From: Haliscomenobacter sp040401995
GTDB lineage: Bacteria > Bacteroidota > Bacteroidia > Chitinophagales > Saprospiraceae
DNA length: 64,000 bases
Direction of reading: 5' to 3'
Assembly: GCA_040401995.1 (NCBI GenBank)
Contig: JBBANM010000005.1
Span: 1 to 64,000, forward strand
A program made the position numbers and the translations under genes. Shown piece by piece: positions 25,269-35,234 of this stretch. The notes beneath the pieces were generated by a model that searched no databases, was not told the DNA's origin, and was given only the letters and a program-made list of their open reading frames with translations. Every line of letters starts with the position of its first letter. Positions within the stretch are counted from its first letter, which is position 1.

Positions 25269-26312
25269 TTAAAAACACAGGTGCAAAGAAATATTGTGCG
25301 TGCCTTGCCATACCCGCGATGCCCGGTAGGAATAGTCGATCCCAATTTTGGTTTCTTTTTCCAATTTGCTCAAAGGAAAAACAAGGGAAGCACCTGCACT
25401 TAACCCGGTATAAATGGGGGATTGAATCTGGTCTTTTACATCTAGCTCGTAACGGTATCCAGCTCTTAGCACGAATTGTTCCTTAAACCCATATTCGGCG
25501 CCGCCACCGATCTGATCTCTTGAGAATGAATTGGAAGTAAAGTTTCCCAATACCGTGAGGCGGTGTTTTTCCAAAAAACGAAAATCGTAGGATGTGCCAA
25601 TATTCAACATGGATGGCAACTCAAACCGCGCTGCCCGTTGGTCAACAGTGATGTTGTAGGCGCCGCCATTGGGAGAAGGCCGTTGAAAAGAAAGGGCTTC
25701 ACCCCGATAAGTCATGGGCGTACCAATATTGCGAAGGCTGATGCCAAATTTAAAGTTGTCTTGATCTCCGGTGACGTACTGAATCCCGGCATCGATGGCC
25801 AAACCAGAAGCAGTAACGTTGGTCAGCGCTTCCGTGATGCCGCGAAAAAGAATACCTACCGATACCTTATTGGCAAAAACATGTGAATAACCAAAGGCTA
25901 AATTGAAGTAATTTGGGGAAAAAGTGGCGCCGGTGCCCGCAGGTTGGCTGGCAGTAGTCACGGGGATTTTTCCAAAATCAACTGTCATGAGGCTAAAACC
26001 AAAAGCGCCATTCTTGCCAATTCGACGCACCAAACCTCCGGCATTCAGGCGGATATCGGTACCTTGTAGATAGTTGGCGGTACCTACCGCGATGTCCATT
26101 TTATTGACACGGGCCATACCGGCCACGTTGAGAAACATCGATTCTACACCACGCACCATAGAAGTGCCCATGGTATGCAATCCTGCGGTACGCGCCCAAG
26201 GATCCATAAGCAGTTCATATGCTCCTGCCTCGCCCTGACGGTCGGGGTTACCTGCATAAACTGCCGAACCGAATACCATGATAAAAAAGAAGAGGTAATA
26301 TGTTTTTTTCAT
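25269..26312 (-). CDS. PorV/PorQ family outer-membrane barrel protein
   Basis: The 347-residue product has a signal peptide (residues 1-20, ending VYAG) and a FadL/PorV-type barrel. The N-terminal segment with GAYELLMDPWARTAGLH and SMFLNVAGMA is typical of the PorV/PorQ family; PorV in T9SS shuttles cargo and PorQ is related. The last residues (ISLHLCF) end in Phe like a barrel C-terminus. It is the third gene of an operon with the TonB receptor and the large T9SS protein. ATG at 26312 is chosen for the signal peptide. Confidence 0.8.
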   Translation of the reverse strand: MKKTYYLFFFIMVFGSAVYAGNPDRQGEAGAYELLMDPWARTAGLHTMGTSMVRGVESMFLNVAGMARVNKMDIAVGTANYLQGTDIRLNAGGLVRRIGKNGAFGFSLMTVDFGKIPVTTASQPAGTGATFSPNYFNLAFGYSHVFANKVSVGILFRGITEALTNVTASGLAIDAGIQYVTGDQDNFKFGISLRNIGTPMTYRGEALSFQRPSPNGGAYNITVDQRAARFELPSMLNIGTSYDFRFLEKHRLTVLGNFTSNSFSRDQIGGGAEYGFKEQFVLRAGYRYELDVKDQIQSPIYTGLSAGASLVFPLSKLEKETKIGIDYSYRASRVWQGTHNISLHLCF

Positions 26313-26384
26313 AAAAAACCTTTTCGAATAAGCAATAATTCGAACGATAGGGAGCACTATAAAGCCTCCCCATCGTTCGGACAT

Positions 26385-29300
26385 TTACAAACCAGACGGG
26401 TCAAACTTGCGGTTAACGCCCAGCCATTTAAGCGTTCGGGTACCTAGTTCATAAGCATTCACATGAATCAGATAAACGCCGCTGGCTATTGGAATCCCTT
26501 TATTGTTCTTGAGATCCCATTCCAAATCAGGCGTAATCTGTTTTAGATCGATGGCCCGGTTGTTGCCTTTGGGCTGTGCGCCAATTTCATCGCGGCGGTA
26601 TTGCCTGATGAATTTACCGTCAAGGGTATAAATGGTGACGATACACTTGGCGGGTAGATTGGTTATCTTGATCGTGTTTGTAAACTGAGATACCTCGTAA
26701 TCTGAAAAACCATAGTAAGGGTTAGGTACTACATTGATGCTTTTCAGCTCCTCATTGATACCGGCTTGATCCAATGCCGAGGATTGTTTGCCTTTTACCG
26801 AGAAGGTGTAGAGCGGATAACCATTATTTTGCGGTGAAGCGGGTGAAGTTGGGTTTACTTTGAATGAGTTTTTCACCCTTAGTTTTACAACCACATCATC
26901 TGGAATCAAACCTTCTTTATACGATTTGAAGGCAAAACCCGCTTTTGGCAACAATAATCCAGCCCAGGTAACTTCCTGGATAGCGCGAATTTTATTGGCC
27001 GGACTAGGCGTAGGGCGTAAATTGGCGCCAATTGCCGCACAGCCATCGTAAGCCTGTTTGGTGACATACACAAAATGCTGTCCACCAGCGATGTAAGGCG
27101 CCAAACTACCCTGCGAAAAGCCCAATGAAAGGGTGCTTGTCGGATTGAACATCATATCGCGACCTACATTGAGCGCCGGATTTTGCGTACCCCCGTAGTA
27201 AGAGTTTTCGGCAAAAAAGATATTCAAGCGTTGGCCGGTTTCTACATCAATGGCATAACCGGGGAACCAACCAAATCCTTGTGTGTTGCCAGATTCGGGA
27301 TCTGGAAACCCATCGCCATTGGCATCGTCTTTGGATACACTTGCGGCGGCCCGTATTTCTAAGTGTCTCCGATTTCCTTCGTTGGCTAAGCTTTGGTCAC
27401 TGTAAAAACGACTGGCGGCTTCTAATACCACACAGCGGCTCCAGAGGTTTTTATTGGAAGTCATTACGATGTCAACGTTGTTCAAATCAGAAAGACGCAA
27501 ACGCCCCCGAACGATCGATGCACCGCTGTTATCCGTCCAGGCAGGAGTAATGTATGGTAAATTTGTACCGCCACGGTTGCGCCAGTTGGCAATCATGTAA
27601 GGAATAAAATAACCAGGTCCAATATTGGTCAATGCCTTATCTGGATCAAGGAGTACATCCGCTTCTCCATCACCGGTAGCCGTAAACTTGAATACTTCTT
27701 GATCAAAAGTAGTGTTGCCAGGCGCATAGCCGCTTTTGATACCAAACAGCCAAGGTTTAGCCCCAGCACGCAGGTATTCTTCTTGATAACCGATTACGCC
27801 GTTGGTTTTATCTACTTTATCGCCTACTTCTTCCGTTTGCCCTACCGCAATGGTAAACCCATATTGTTTGATAATCTGCTCATTTAAGTTCGCGATCGAT
27901 TGATCAGAGCGGATGACTGGCGATTTAGGATTCGACAGGTTTTTCAGCTCCCAATAAACCGGATTGTCAAATTGGCTATTGCTCATATCGCTATCGAAAA
28001 AGCGAAGCTGGAAATCGCCATCCACTACATCCAAGGGGTTAAAAATACGTACTTGGATTGGCGCGCTACCTGGGCGATAAGTAATTTTCCCCTTCAATGG
28101 ATTTTCACTCAGCAAAGCTTGTCGTACGGAGTCGGCCATATCTAAGAAATTCTCGCCTGTACCTACCCCCGCGATACGCGATACCACTGCACCGTCACCA
28201 AAAACCGTGTTCAACGAACGGTCGGTGGTAGGGTGTGGAATAGCAGTATAGAAAGGATTGCTACCATCACCAATATTTCTGCGACCTTCCAAATAAGGAC
28301 GACGCTGACCCAAAATAAGTTTTGGATCAAAGGCCCGGTAATTGTTGTGGGCATAAGCCAAAGCGACAAAGTAGTATTTCTTGTGGTTGATCAATCGGCG
28401 ATCACCGGCAGCGAATTGATCTTCGATAATTTTAAATGTATGCCGAATACCCTTGTTACCCCCATCTACTTTCAATTCAGGAACAAGAAATTCTTTACCC
28501 GTCGGGTTATCCGCTGCTTTCCAGTTGTATATTTTGCTGACGCCATTTTTTACATCCACTTGATAAATGAGACGCGCTTTATCCGGATTATCAAAATCAG
28601 AAGCAGATACTTGAGGACCTGACAACTGGAGCAATTTGTAGCCTTCGAATCGGTATACGCTATCTAGGGCACCCCTTGGAATCTGTAATCCGCGCTGGGC
28701 ATAAGCTTCATAAGCGTTGTTGGAAGCAATAGAGTCGTTGGTCAATACAGCTACAATCTGTTGATCCAATTCAATAAAGTCTACATCGGGCGCATCTGGC
28801 CCATCGGTCAATTCAAAACAATTGTCAAAAAGCGCTTGGGCAATGTCATCAGCTTCCAAAAGTTTTGAGATATCAGGACAAGGATAAACCTGATCAGGAA
28901 CCCAAACTACACCTACAATCAATTCATTCACCGCCCCTGGATCCAAACGGAATGGCCCCGAAGCTTGGATCGTACGCCGGTCGCCATAGGGCAATCGAGC
29001 CGTACACATTGACCATCCGCGAGAATCGTTTGGCGCTTCGGTAAACGCATATTTAATTTTTGCACCATCTTGGAAGGCATCATCCCCGTAGGTGAAGGAG
29101 GATCCGTCTCGCCAAGAGCCTGTCAAATAATTATAGTATTCTTTTGCCGTAGTCGGGTCGGTAGTGGCTGGAATAGGACTCCCAACTCCGCCATTGTTAT
29201 AATAAGTGAAGGAAGACATCCCAAGTTCGTCACCTTTTTCATTGAGTGGCCCACGGAAATAATCTATCCCCATCAAAGGAATTTTATCACAATAGGTGTT

Positions 29301-30371
29301 GATACCCTGTGGACAAGAACATCCCGTTTGTCCGTCTAAAGCATCTTCATTGTATACAAAAGCAAGGCTTCGAGCGGTATCACAACCTACATAGTCATCG
29401 GTGTAACAACCCAAATCAGGGTCTACCCACATGGCAAAATAGGTAGAGTCGATACTTTCGATGGCACGATTGATCAATTTATACCGCTGAAAAGTCATGT
29501 CATTGATCTCGTCGTTGGTTGCATAAGAGAAAGCCTGTACTTGAACCTCCATTTGAATAGGATCGGCGCGGGTTTCAGCATGGATATTACCGGCATCGTT
29601 GTAGATCCAAAAAATCATTTCGTCAGGGAACTGCGGTTTGTCGGTACACCCCCGGACTTCAATCACCGGAAAGTCACCTTGTACGGGGTTGTACAAACCA
29701 TCGCCATCCTGATCCCAAAACCCGGCTAAACCCTGTGTTGTATTGGGCAGTTCAAACTGATTGACATCAAAAAAATATTCATTCCCTCTCCCTGGCCAGC
29801 CTTTGATGTTACGGGAGATATTTTTGGGATCCAAAGCTTTTCCAGCCGCATTAGCAGCTTGCCAATTGCGGATGTGCGCCCGGATTTCTTCACCTGTTAC
29901 TTTGAAAAAACGATCCCACATCGCGCAAGTCTTCTGAACGGTTTTACCAGTAGTAGGACTTAGCGGCCCAGGGAAAAAGTCGAAATTACCACTGCTACGA
30001 CCATAGGTTTGGGCGGCGAGTTTCAAGTTGCCCGCTGGGTCAACTCCACCAAGCCAAACAGCACCAGCAAAAATAGAGGATACTTCAGGTACTCCTGGTG
30101 GAACTTTGGGCACAATATAACGGCCATTATTGCTATCCCACCAAACATCGCCCCCCGTTGTCAAACGAGCGCGAACATTGTTGATGGCCTGATCGGTTTG
30201 GGTAATCGCGTTATCACATTGCTCGCCAAAACGCCGTTCAGGTAAGGCTCTACCTGGGCGTTTTTCCCGATTGGTATAAGCGGCGAGGGAATTTGAAAAA
30301 AAGACAATCCCAAGTACCAGCAAAAGCCAAGGTCTTAGTTGTCGCATATCGCTGATCGGTTTTATTTTCAT
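26385..30371 (-). CDS. very large secreted protein with T9SS C-terminal sorting domain
   Basis: A 1328-residue protein with an N-terminal signal (about residues 10-31), a long central region with a few aspartate-rich loops (such as DQDGDGLYNPVQGDF and DANGDGFPDPESGN, calcium-loop-like), and a C-terminal sorting domain (about the last 90 residues: INVVPNPYYGFSDYE, VTIYTLDGKFI, GVYLIHV). No enzyme domain is recognised. The ATG at 30371 gives a signal; a second ATG at 30347 also would, and the longer frame to 30410 is rejected since it would overlap the upstream gene. It is downstream of the TonB receptor by 13 bases, so they share a transcript. Confidence 0.8.
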   Translation of the reverse strand: MKIKPISDMRQLRPWLLLVLGIVFFSNSLAAYTNREKRPGRALPERRFGEQCDNAITQTDQAINNVRARLTTGGDVWWDSNNGRYIVPKVPPGVPEVSSIFAGAVWLGGVDPAGNLKLAAQTYGRSSGNFDFFPGPLSPTTGKTVQKTCAMWDRFFKVTGEEIRAHIRNWQAANAAGKALDPKNISRNIKGWPGRGNEYFFDVNQFELPNTTQGLAGFWDQDGDGLYNPVQGDFPVIEVRGCTDKPQFPDEMIFWIYNDAGNIHAETRADPIQMEVQVQAFSYATNDEINDMTFQRYKLINRAIESIDSTYFAMWVDPDLGCYTDDYVGCDTARSLAFVYNEDALDGQTGCSCPQGINTYCDKIPLMGIDYFRGPLNEKGDELGMSSFTYYNNGGVGSPIPATTDPTTAKEYYNYLTGSWRDGSSFTYGDDAFQDGAKIKYAFTEAPNDSRGWSMCTARLPYGDRRTIQASGPFRLDPGAVNELIVGVVWVPDQVYPCPDISKLLEADDIAQALFDNCFELTDGPDAPDVDFIELDQQIVAVLTNDSIASNNAYEAYAQRGLQIPRGALDSVYRFEGYKLLQLSGPQVSASDFDNPDKARLIYQVDVKNGVSKIYNWKAADNPTGKEFLVPELKVDGGNKGIRHTFKIIEDQFAAGDRRLINHKKYYFVALAYAHNNYRAFDPKLILGQRRPYLEGRRNIGDGSNPFYTAIPHPTTDRSLNTVFGDGAVVSRIAGVGTGENFLDMADSVRQALLSENPLKGKITYRPGSAPIQVRIFNPLDVVDGDFQLRFFDSDMSNSQFDNPVYWELKNLSNPKSPVIRSDQSIANLNEQIIKQYGFTIAVGQTEEVGDKVDKTNGVIGYQEEYLRAGAKPWLFGIKSGYAPGNTTFDQEVFKFTATGDGEADVLLDPDKALTNIGPGYFIPYMIANWRNRGGTNLPYITPAWTDNSGASIVRGRLRLSDLNNVDIVMTSNKNLWSRCVVLEAASRFYSDQSLANEGNRRHLEIRAAASVSKDDANGDGFPDPESGNTQGFGWFPGYAIDVETGQRLNIFFAENSYYGGTQNPALNVGRDMMFNPTSTLSLGFSQGSLAPYIAGGQHFVYVTKQAYDGCAAIGANLRPTPSPANKIRAIQEVTWAGLLLPKAGFAFKSYKEGLIPDDVVVKLRVKNSFKVNPTSPASPQNNGYPLYTFSVKGKQSSALDQAGINEELKSINVVPNPYYGFSDYEVSQFTNTIKITNLPAKCIVTIYTLDGKFIRQYRRDEIGAQPKGNNRAIDLKQITPDLEWDLKNNKGIPIASGVYLIHVNAYELGTRTLKWLGVNRKFDPSGL

Positions 30372-30384
30372 GGATAAAGTCAAT

Positions 30385-33300
30385 TTAGAAATCAAAGGTT
30401 GCGCCAACAAAAATGCGGCGAGGCAAACTAAAATTATTGGGATTAATCAGGGTCCATTGATAGGATGCCAGATAAGAACTTACTTCTCTAGCCGAATTCT
30501 GAATATTTTGCAACTTGGCTTGTCCAAAAGCAGACGGGATGAACCCATCATCGGTTGGAGAGCCGGTAGCTTGATATACATTGATCACGTTTTTGCGATT
30601 CAACACATTCGAAATACGACAATAAATGTTAAGTCCCATTTTGTTGCCCAGATCGATGTTTTTATCAATCCGCAGGTTGAGGGTAAAATTCCAAGGTTTG
30701 CGGGCGCCGTTGATCGAACCCACAGTCTGTGAACCGCCTAACTCTTGCGGGGTAAGCTGTGCCGTATAAGGCCGACCTGATACAGCAATACCTTGCAAGT
30801 TCAACCCCGTTCCGGCCAAAATGTTGGTGCCAAAAATGCGCGGTCCGGTAAAACGAACACGATCGAAACGGTAATCCAAAACCATGTTGATGCGGTGCCG
30901 TTCGTCAAAGTTGAGCGGAAATAGTGTCCGTACATTCCCCCGGTTTACCAATCCCCGTTGTGAGTTGGGGTCAGAACCCGTACCATCGGCAAATTGTAAG
31001 GTGTAGTTGGCGTTCAACGTGAGGTTGCTGGTGCGTCGCAATTCGTATTCAAATGAAAACCCTTTTACCGTACCGAAGTCGAGGTTGTCATAAGTGGTGT
31101 ACTGGTTGACAATGGCTACCGGGAAAAAATTGCGCAGCTGAATCATACTCCGCAATTCTTTGTAATAGGAAGACATTTTCAATTTTGAAGATGCCGACAA
31201 ACGCTGCTGGAAACCCACTTCATAGTCAATCGTGCGCTCTGGACGCAGATTGGGGTTATTCAGCGGGTTGGAGGTTGTACCTGGGTTATCGGTGAAGTAA
31301 AAATAATCCAACGCCGTAGCTAAGGTATTGGAATTGGGGCGTTGCACCAATACATCGTAGTGAGCAAAAAAGTTAGCATCTTCCGAAATTGGGAAGGAAA
31401 ACGCCAAACGTGGCATGATGTTGATCTGTTCTTTATAATCCTGAAACGATACCGCAGGGTCGTAGTCAGGGCTTTTGATAAAGTTCGTGTTGGCCTGAAC
31501 GCGATCGTCTTTGTAACGCGGATAAACCAAACCACCCGAGAAGATGTCGTTCGGGTTGTTCACCGGGTTACCGTTGGCGCGGTACCATTGATTTTCATTG
31601 CGGTAGGCCAAAACGCCCGATTGCGAATCATTGAGGTATACCTTATAATCTTCGCCGATGTTGCCCGGGCGCTGAGATTTAAAGCGCCCGTCGTATTCGC
31701 CAGCCCCCATGATTTCATACAGCGAATAAGGGTCTTTAAGTACCTTGGTATTGGCGTCGTAGCGATCAACGCGTACCCCTAAACGGAAGATGATGTCCCG
31801 GAAAGTAAATTTGTCTTGAACATAAAAGGAGGAATAGATCGGGCGGTTGGGGGCAACCGGGAACGTTCTTATCCCATTGGCATCACGTGCCTTGAAAAAG
31901 TCTACAAAATTTCCGTTGAACGGGTTCCCCAGGTAATCATAACCTTGATAGCTAAGTAAAGCCTGGTCATTCAATTCTTTGGCCGAAAAAAGATCAAGAC
32001 TGAGCTGATCGGGCGAAAGTCCGTCAACGTTCACATATTGTGTGAGGGGAACATTGAGCTTTTCGCGTATTTTTTTGTAGAACTGGTTGTCGGCATTTTG
32101 CGCAATCGTGAGCGCGCGAATGGCTACATTCCCAAATTGAGCGCCAGTATTGACTACCCCAATGCTGTCGGCATTATCGGCAATACCTTGGATGTGGCTG
32201 TTGGCTTGTTGGCGAGCAATGTCCCACAATCCTCTTGGCGCAACTGCATAGTTGCGATCAGTGCGCTGCTCGTACCAAAAACCAGCCTGAATGTTGTGGC
32301 GGCCTTTATCGGAGTTGCCTGGAACCAAGTCAAAGTTTACCCTCGCATTGAAGGTGTACAAGTCATTGTTGTTAAAACTGGCATTGTTGTATACCCAACC
32401 CACATTGGTATGAAAACCCCAGGAGGTGTTGTAAATCGGCGAGATAAATCCATTGGGTGCAATAAAACTTCCCCGACTAACCAGCGAGCGGTCGTTGAAA
32501 AAATCAGTCAAGATGAATTTGCCAACTTGTGAGTTAATGGCTTCATTGCTTTTAATCCCTAAAACATTGTTGTAGTTAGACAAAATAGGATTGACATCCC
32601 CTGCAGTAAAACCCCGCAACACTTCCCGATAATCGGAATGCTGCAGCGTTAAACGTTGGTTGACGGGGTCAAATTTCAAGGCAAAAGTTGGTACCCATTC
32701 AATATTAAATTTCCCAACATAGCCATAATCAAAATAATTCAACTTGTGTTGTGAGTCGCTGTTGTCGCCGCTGGTTTTTTCGTAGGAAAAAGTCAGGGTA
32801 TACGAAGCGTTTTGAATCAACCCCGTTTTGCTGGCGTTGCCTTCGCCGCCAAAACGGTGGCGCAAACGAAAGATACCGCGATAGGTGCGGTCGCTGGCAA
32901 TCGGGTTGTTTTGGCTATTGAGTAAACGCCAGGATCCGCCGCCATTGTTGGTGTCAAAATGATCTTCAAAGGTTGAAATAGATCCAGTGAAAGAAAGATC
33001 AATGGCCTTGGTCAATCGCGCGTCGATTCTACTCGTTACGTCGTAGCGCTTGGAAGCATCGTTGGGGCGCACTTTTAAGGCGTTTACATCGCTTTGCTTA
33101 AGGAAATCGGCGGCAACCAAGTTACTTCCCCCCACTTGGATGATGGGGTTGGCCTCTAGTTCTTTTAATTTATCACCTTTTACTTGGTACAAAGGTACCG
33201 CAGATGGGTTGTCGTTCAATCGGTAAGTGTATCGCCCAGAAAAACGATAACCTAGCAGCGACTGTCCTTTTTTATTTTTCAAAATCGGCCCGCTCAAGTT

Positions 33301-34053
33301 AACGCCGGCCAAGTTGTTGTTGTAATTATCGAGGTACTGCGAAGCTTCTACTTCCGCACCGCCGGTAAATTTGTTGGCAGGCCCTTTGGTGGTGATGGAG
33401 ATAATACCGCCAGTTACGTCGCCGTACTGTGCTTCCACCCCGCCCGTGATCACTTGCAACTGTTCAATCTCCGTTTCAGGGATCAATCGTCCACGAACGC
33501 GCATACCATCCAGGTAATAATTAGTGGCATCCGATCGGGAACCCCTTACCGTAATGGAACCACCTTCATCAGCTGAAGAAAGACCGGCGGAGGTTGCCGC
33601 CAGGGCGTTGATGTTACGAGTGGGAAGGTTCTTGATTTGCTCGCTAGTGATTACCGCTCCGGAGGTCGTGTTGTCTTGCTCGATCAGCGGAATTTTATAC
33701 TGCGTGACAATGAAATCTTGCAACACAATCCCGCCTGAGTTGGGCAGTTTGATATCGGCGCGGTTGGCCTTACCAGCGAGTACGCGGATGTCTTTCACCC
33801 GTTTAGAATTGTATCCCAGCAATACCGCTTCAATATCATAGGTACCTGGATCGATATCGGGAAAGTTAAAGTTTCCCGATTCATCGGTGTCGGTTCCGGT
33901 AATCTGTACGCCATTTTTGTACAAAACCACGGATACAAAATCCAGCGGTTTTTTGGTCTCCTCATCGATAACCTTTCCTGCCAATGAGGTTTGCCCAATG
34001 GCCAACGTGCTTAGCAACACCAAAAAAACCAATAAAAGTAAACTTCTCGCCAT
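30385..34053 (-). CDS. TonB-dependent receptor, SusC-like with carboxypeptidase-regulatory N-domain
   Basis: A 1222-residue outer-membrane receptor. After the signal peptide (1-21, ending AIGQ) comes a carboxypeptidase-regulatory-like domain (about 22-100; LAGKVIDEETKKPLDFVSVV), then the plug (about 120-225; ITSEQIKNLPTRNINALAATSAG and SITVRGSRSDATNYYLDGMRV), then the barrel, ending in IFVGATFDF. No SusD partner follows; instead there is a giant T9SS protein and a PorV-like barrel. The substrate is unknown. It is the first gene of that operon. Confidence 0.9.
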   Translation of the reverse strand: MARSLLLLVFLVLLSTLAIGQTSLAGKVIDEETKKPLDFVSVVLYKNGVQITGTDTDESGNFNFPDIDPGTYDIEAVLLGYNSKRVKDIRVLAGKANRADIKLPNSGGIVLQDFIVTQYKIPLIEQDNTTSGAVITSEQIKNLPTRNINALAATSAGLSSADEGGSITVRGSRSDATNYYLDGMRVRGRLIPETEIEQLQVITGGVEAQYGDVTGGIISITTKGPANKFTGGAEVEASQYLDNYNNNLAGVNLSGPILKNKKGQSLLGYRFSGRYTYRLNDNPSAVPLYQVKGDKLKELEANPIIQVGGSNLVAADFLKQSDVNALKVRPNDASKRYDVTSRIDARLTKAIDLSFTGSISTFEDHFDTNNGGGSWRLLNSQNNPIASDRTYRGIFRLRHRFGGEGNASKTGLIQNASYTLTFSYEKTSGDNSDSQHKLNYFDYGYVGKFNIEWVPTFALKFDPVNQRLTLQHSDYREVLRGFTAGDVNPILSNYNNVLGIKSNEAINSQVGKFILTDFFNDRSLVSRGSFIAPNGFISPIYNTSWGFHTNVGWVYNNASFNNNDLYTFNARVNFDLVPGNSDKGRHNIQAGFWYEQRTDRNYAVAPRGLWDIARQQANSHIQGIADNADSIGVVNTGAQFGNVAIRALTIAQNADNQFYKKIREKLNVPLTQYVNVDGLSPDQLSLDLFSAKELNDQALLSYQGYDYLGNPFNGNFVDFFKARDANGIRTFPVAPNRPIYSSFYVQDKFTFRDIIFRLGVRVDRYDANTKVLKDPYSLYEIMGAGEYDGRFKSQRPGNIGEDYKVYLNDSQSGVLAYRNENQWYRANGNPVNNPNDIFSGGLVYPRYKDDRVQANTNFIKSPDYDPAVSFQDYKEQINIMPRLAFSFPISEDANFFAHYDVLVQRPNSNTLATALDYFYFTDNPGTTSNPLNNPNLRPERTIDYEVGFQQRLSASSKLKMSSYYKELRSMIQLRNFFPVAIVNQYTTYDNLDFGTVKGFSFEYELRRTSNLTLNANYTLQFADGTGSDPNSQRGLVNRGNVRTLFPLNFDERHRINMVLDYRFDRVRFTGPRIFGTNILAGTGLNLQGIAVSGRPYTAQLTPQELGGSQTVGSINGARKPWNFTLNLRIDKNIDLGNKMGLNIYCRISNVLNRKNVINVYQATGSPTDDGFIPSAFGQAKLQNIQNSAREVSSYLASYQWTLINPNNFSLPRRIFVGATFDF

Positions 34054-34159
34054 AAAAATGTTTTTGTACCACAAGGATTGGACATTGGGGCTAAAAATAA
34101 TAATAATTCTAATGTAGCCCGATCTTATCTGCGTTTAATACCCGACAAATTATACATTT

Positions 34160-34319
34160 AGAGCTTGTTCAGTTTTTGGAACGGAGGCGAAGTAGAGCAA
34201 ATATTATTTCAGGCGAGGCAAAATTTGCAGCCGTATGTGGTCAATACGGCGAAATTTCAACGCAGCATGAAATAATTTTTGCCTCATGGAGCCCAGAATC
34301 CAAAATTTGCACAAACTCT
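34160..34319. mobile_element. MITE family A, copy 2
   Basis: A 160-base near-copy of 23638-23798 in the same orientation, with ends GAGCTTGTTCAG and a decayed right end GCACAAACTC. The flanks are TTA on the left and TAA on the right. It lies in the 386-base gap between the TonB receptor start (34053) and the lipoprotein gene (34440); the remainder of the gap is AT-rich and holds the promoter at 34378. Confidence 0.8.
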
Positions 34320-34377
34320 AAAGGTCAAATTAAATGTCTAATTTCAAACCCAGTCCTCAATTTCCAAATTCACCAAC

Positions 34378-34385
34378 TATATTTG
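34378..34385 (+). promoter_or_regulatory. -7 box for the lipoprotein gene
   Basis: TATATTTG matches TAnnTTTG, 55 bases upstream of the ATG at 34440. Confidence 0.45.
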
Positions 34386-34439
34386 CAGCGGATTTCCTGA
34401 ACGGTATTTCAGGTCATTATATAAAAAACAACTCCGCTT

Positions 34440-35120
34440 ATGCGTCGTGAATACTTTTTGATCTTGCTCATTTTTTTTGCTACAACAGCTTGCCAACAAA
34501 CCACAAAGCAAAAAAACAAACCGGTGACGGTTGACTTATTTGTTCGTTTTTTGCAGCCCGAACGGCAATACAAGGCTGAAGCCATTGTTTATGAAGGTGA
34601 TTCTCTTGCTACTGCGCATACGCGAAGTTTTCTTGGCCGTATCATTTTTATGAACCAAGGATTGAATGCACGCCAACTAGGGGAAAACAACCTAAGACAT
34701 GCTATTACCTTTATCGCCGATTATGAGGCAAACGCTGCTTTCCGTTTTCGCGACGACGACAATGTGGATCATGTCGTTCCCGTGAATATGACTGCTATTG
34801 CTGATTTTAAAGCGGCCAGCCCTGTAAAACGCGATGGCATTTTACACGTTAGCCTCCAAGATAAATTACTGCAACAAAATGAGGCCTTGGTATTGCTGCT
34901 TACGGATAGCCGCAATCAAGCTTATTCGGTAACCTTGAATGGCCCCTCTGTTTCGAATGATTACGATGTTCCTATAAGTGCTTTTGGCGTAGTAAGTCCT
35001 GGGAAAGCGGATTTGTATTTGGTCAAAAAACAAATCCACAACGCGCCTACCCAGGAAGGCCTAAATATTCATACGCTTTTTGAGTATTACACCAAGAGTG
35101 TTGCGCTCATTGTCGAATAA
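34440..35120 (+). CDS. hypothetical lipoprotein
   Basis: A 226-residue protein with a lipoprotein signal (lipobox TTAC, Cys18). The mature domain is beta-rich with no recognised family; it contains LFVRFLQPERQYKAEA near residue 32 and ends in LIVE. The N-terminal residues after Cys are Gln-Gln-Thr-Thr-Lys, usual for a flexible linker. It is monocistronic by spacing (114 bases to carB) and likely periplasmic-facing. I do not know its function. Confidence 0.65.
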   Translation: MRREYFLILLIFFATTACQQTTKQKNKPVTVDLFVRFLQPERQYKAEAIVYEGDSLATAHTRSFLGRIIFMNQGLNARQLGENNLRHAITFIADYEANAAFRFRDDDNVDHVVPVNMTAIADFKAASPVKRDGILHVSLQDKLLQQNEALVLLLTDSRNQAYSVTLNGPSVSNDYDVPISAFGVVSPGKADLYLVKKQIHNAPTQEGLNIHTLFEYYTKSVALIVE

Positions 35121-35201
35121 TCTGTTTTTTTAAGGCTCATTGCTAGGCTACTTTTTTCAAAATATCCTAGCGCATAATTCACTTAAAGTGCTCGAGAGGT
35201 G

Positions 35202-35209
35202 TATCTTTG
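35202..35209 (+). promoter_or_regulatory. -7 box for carB
   Basis: TATCTTTG matches TAnnTTTG, 26 bases upstream of the carB ATG at 35235. No -33 box at normal spacing. Confidence 0.5.
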
Positions 35210-35234
35210 CCCCCAATTTGGAAAAGCGCGAAAC

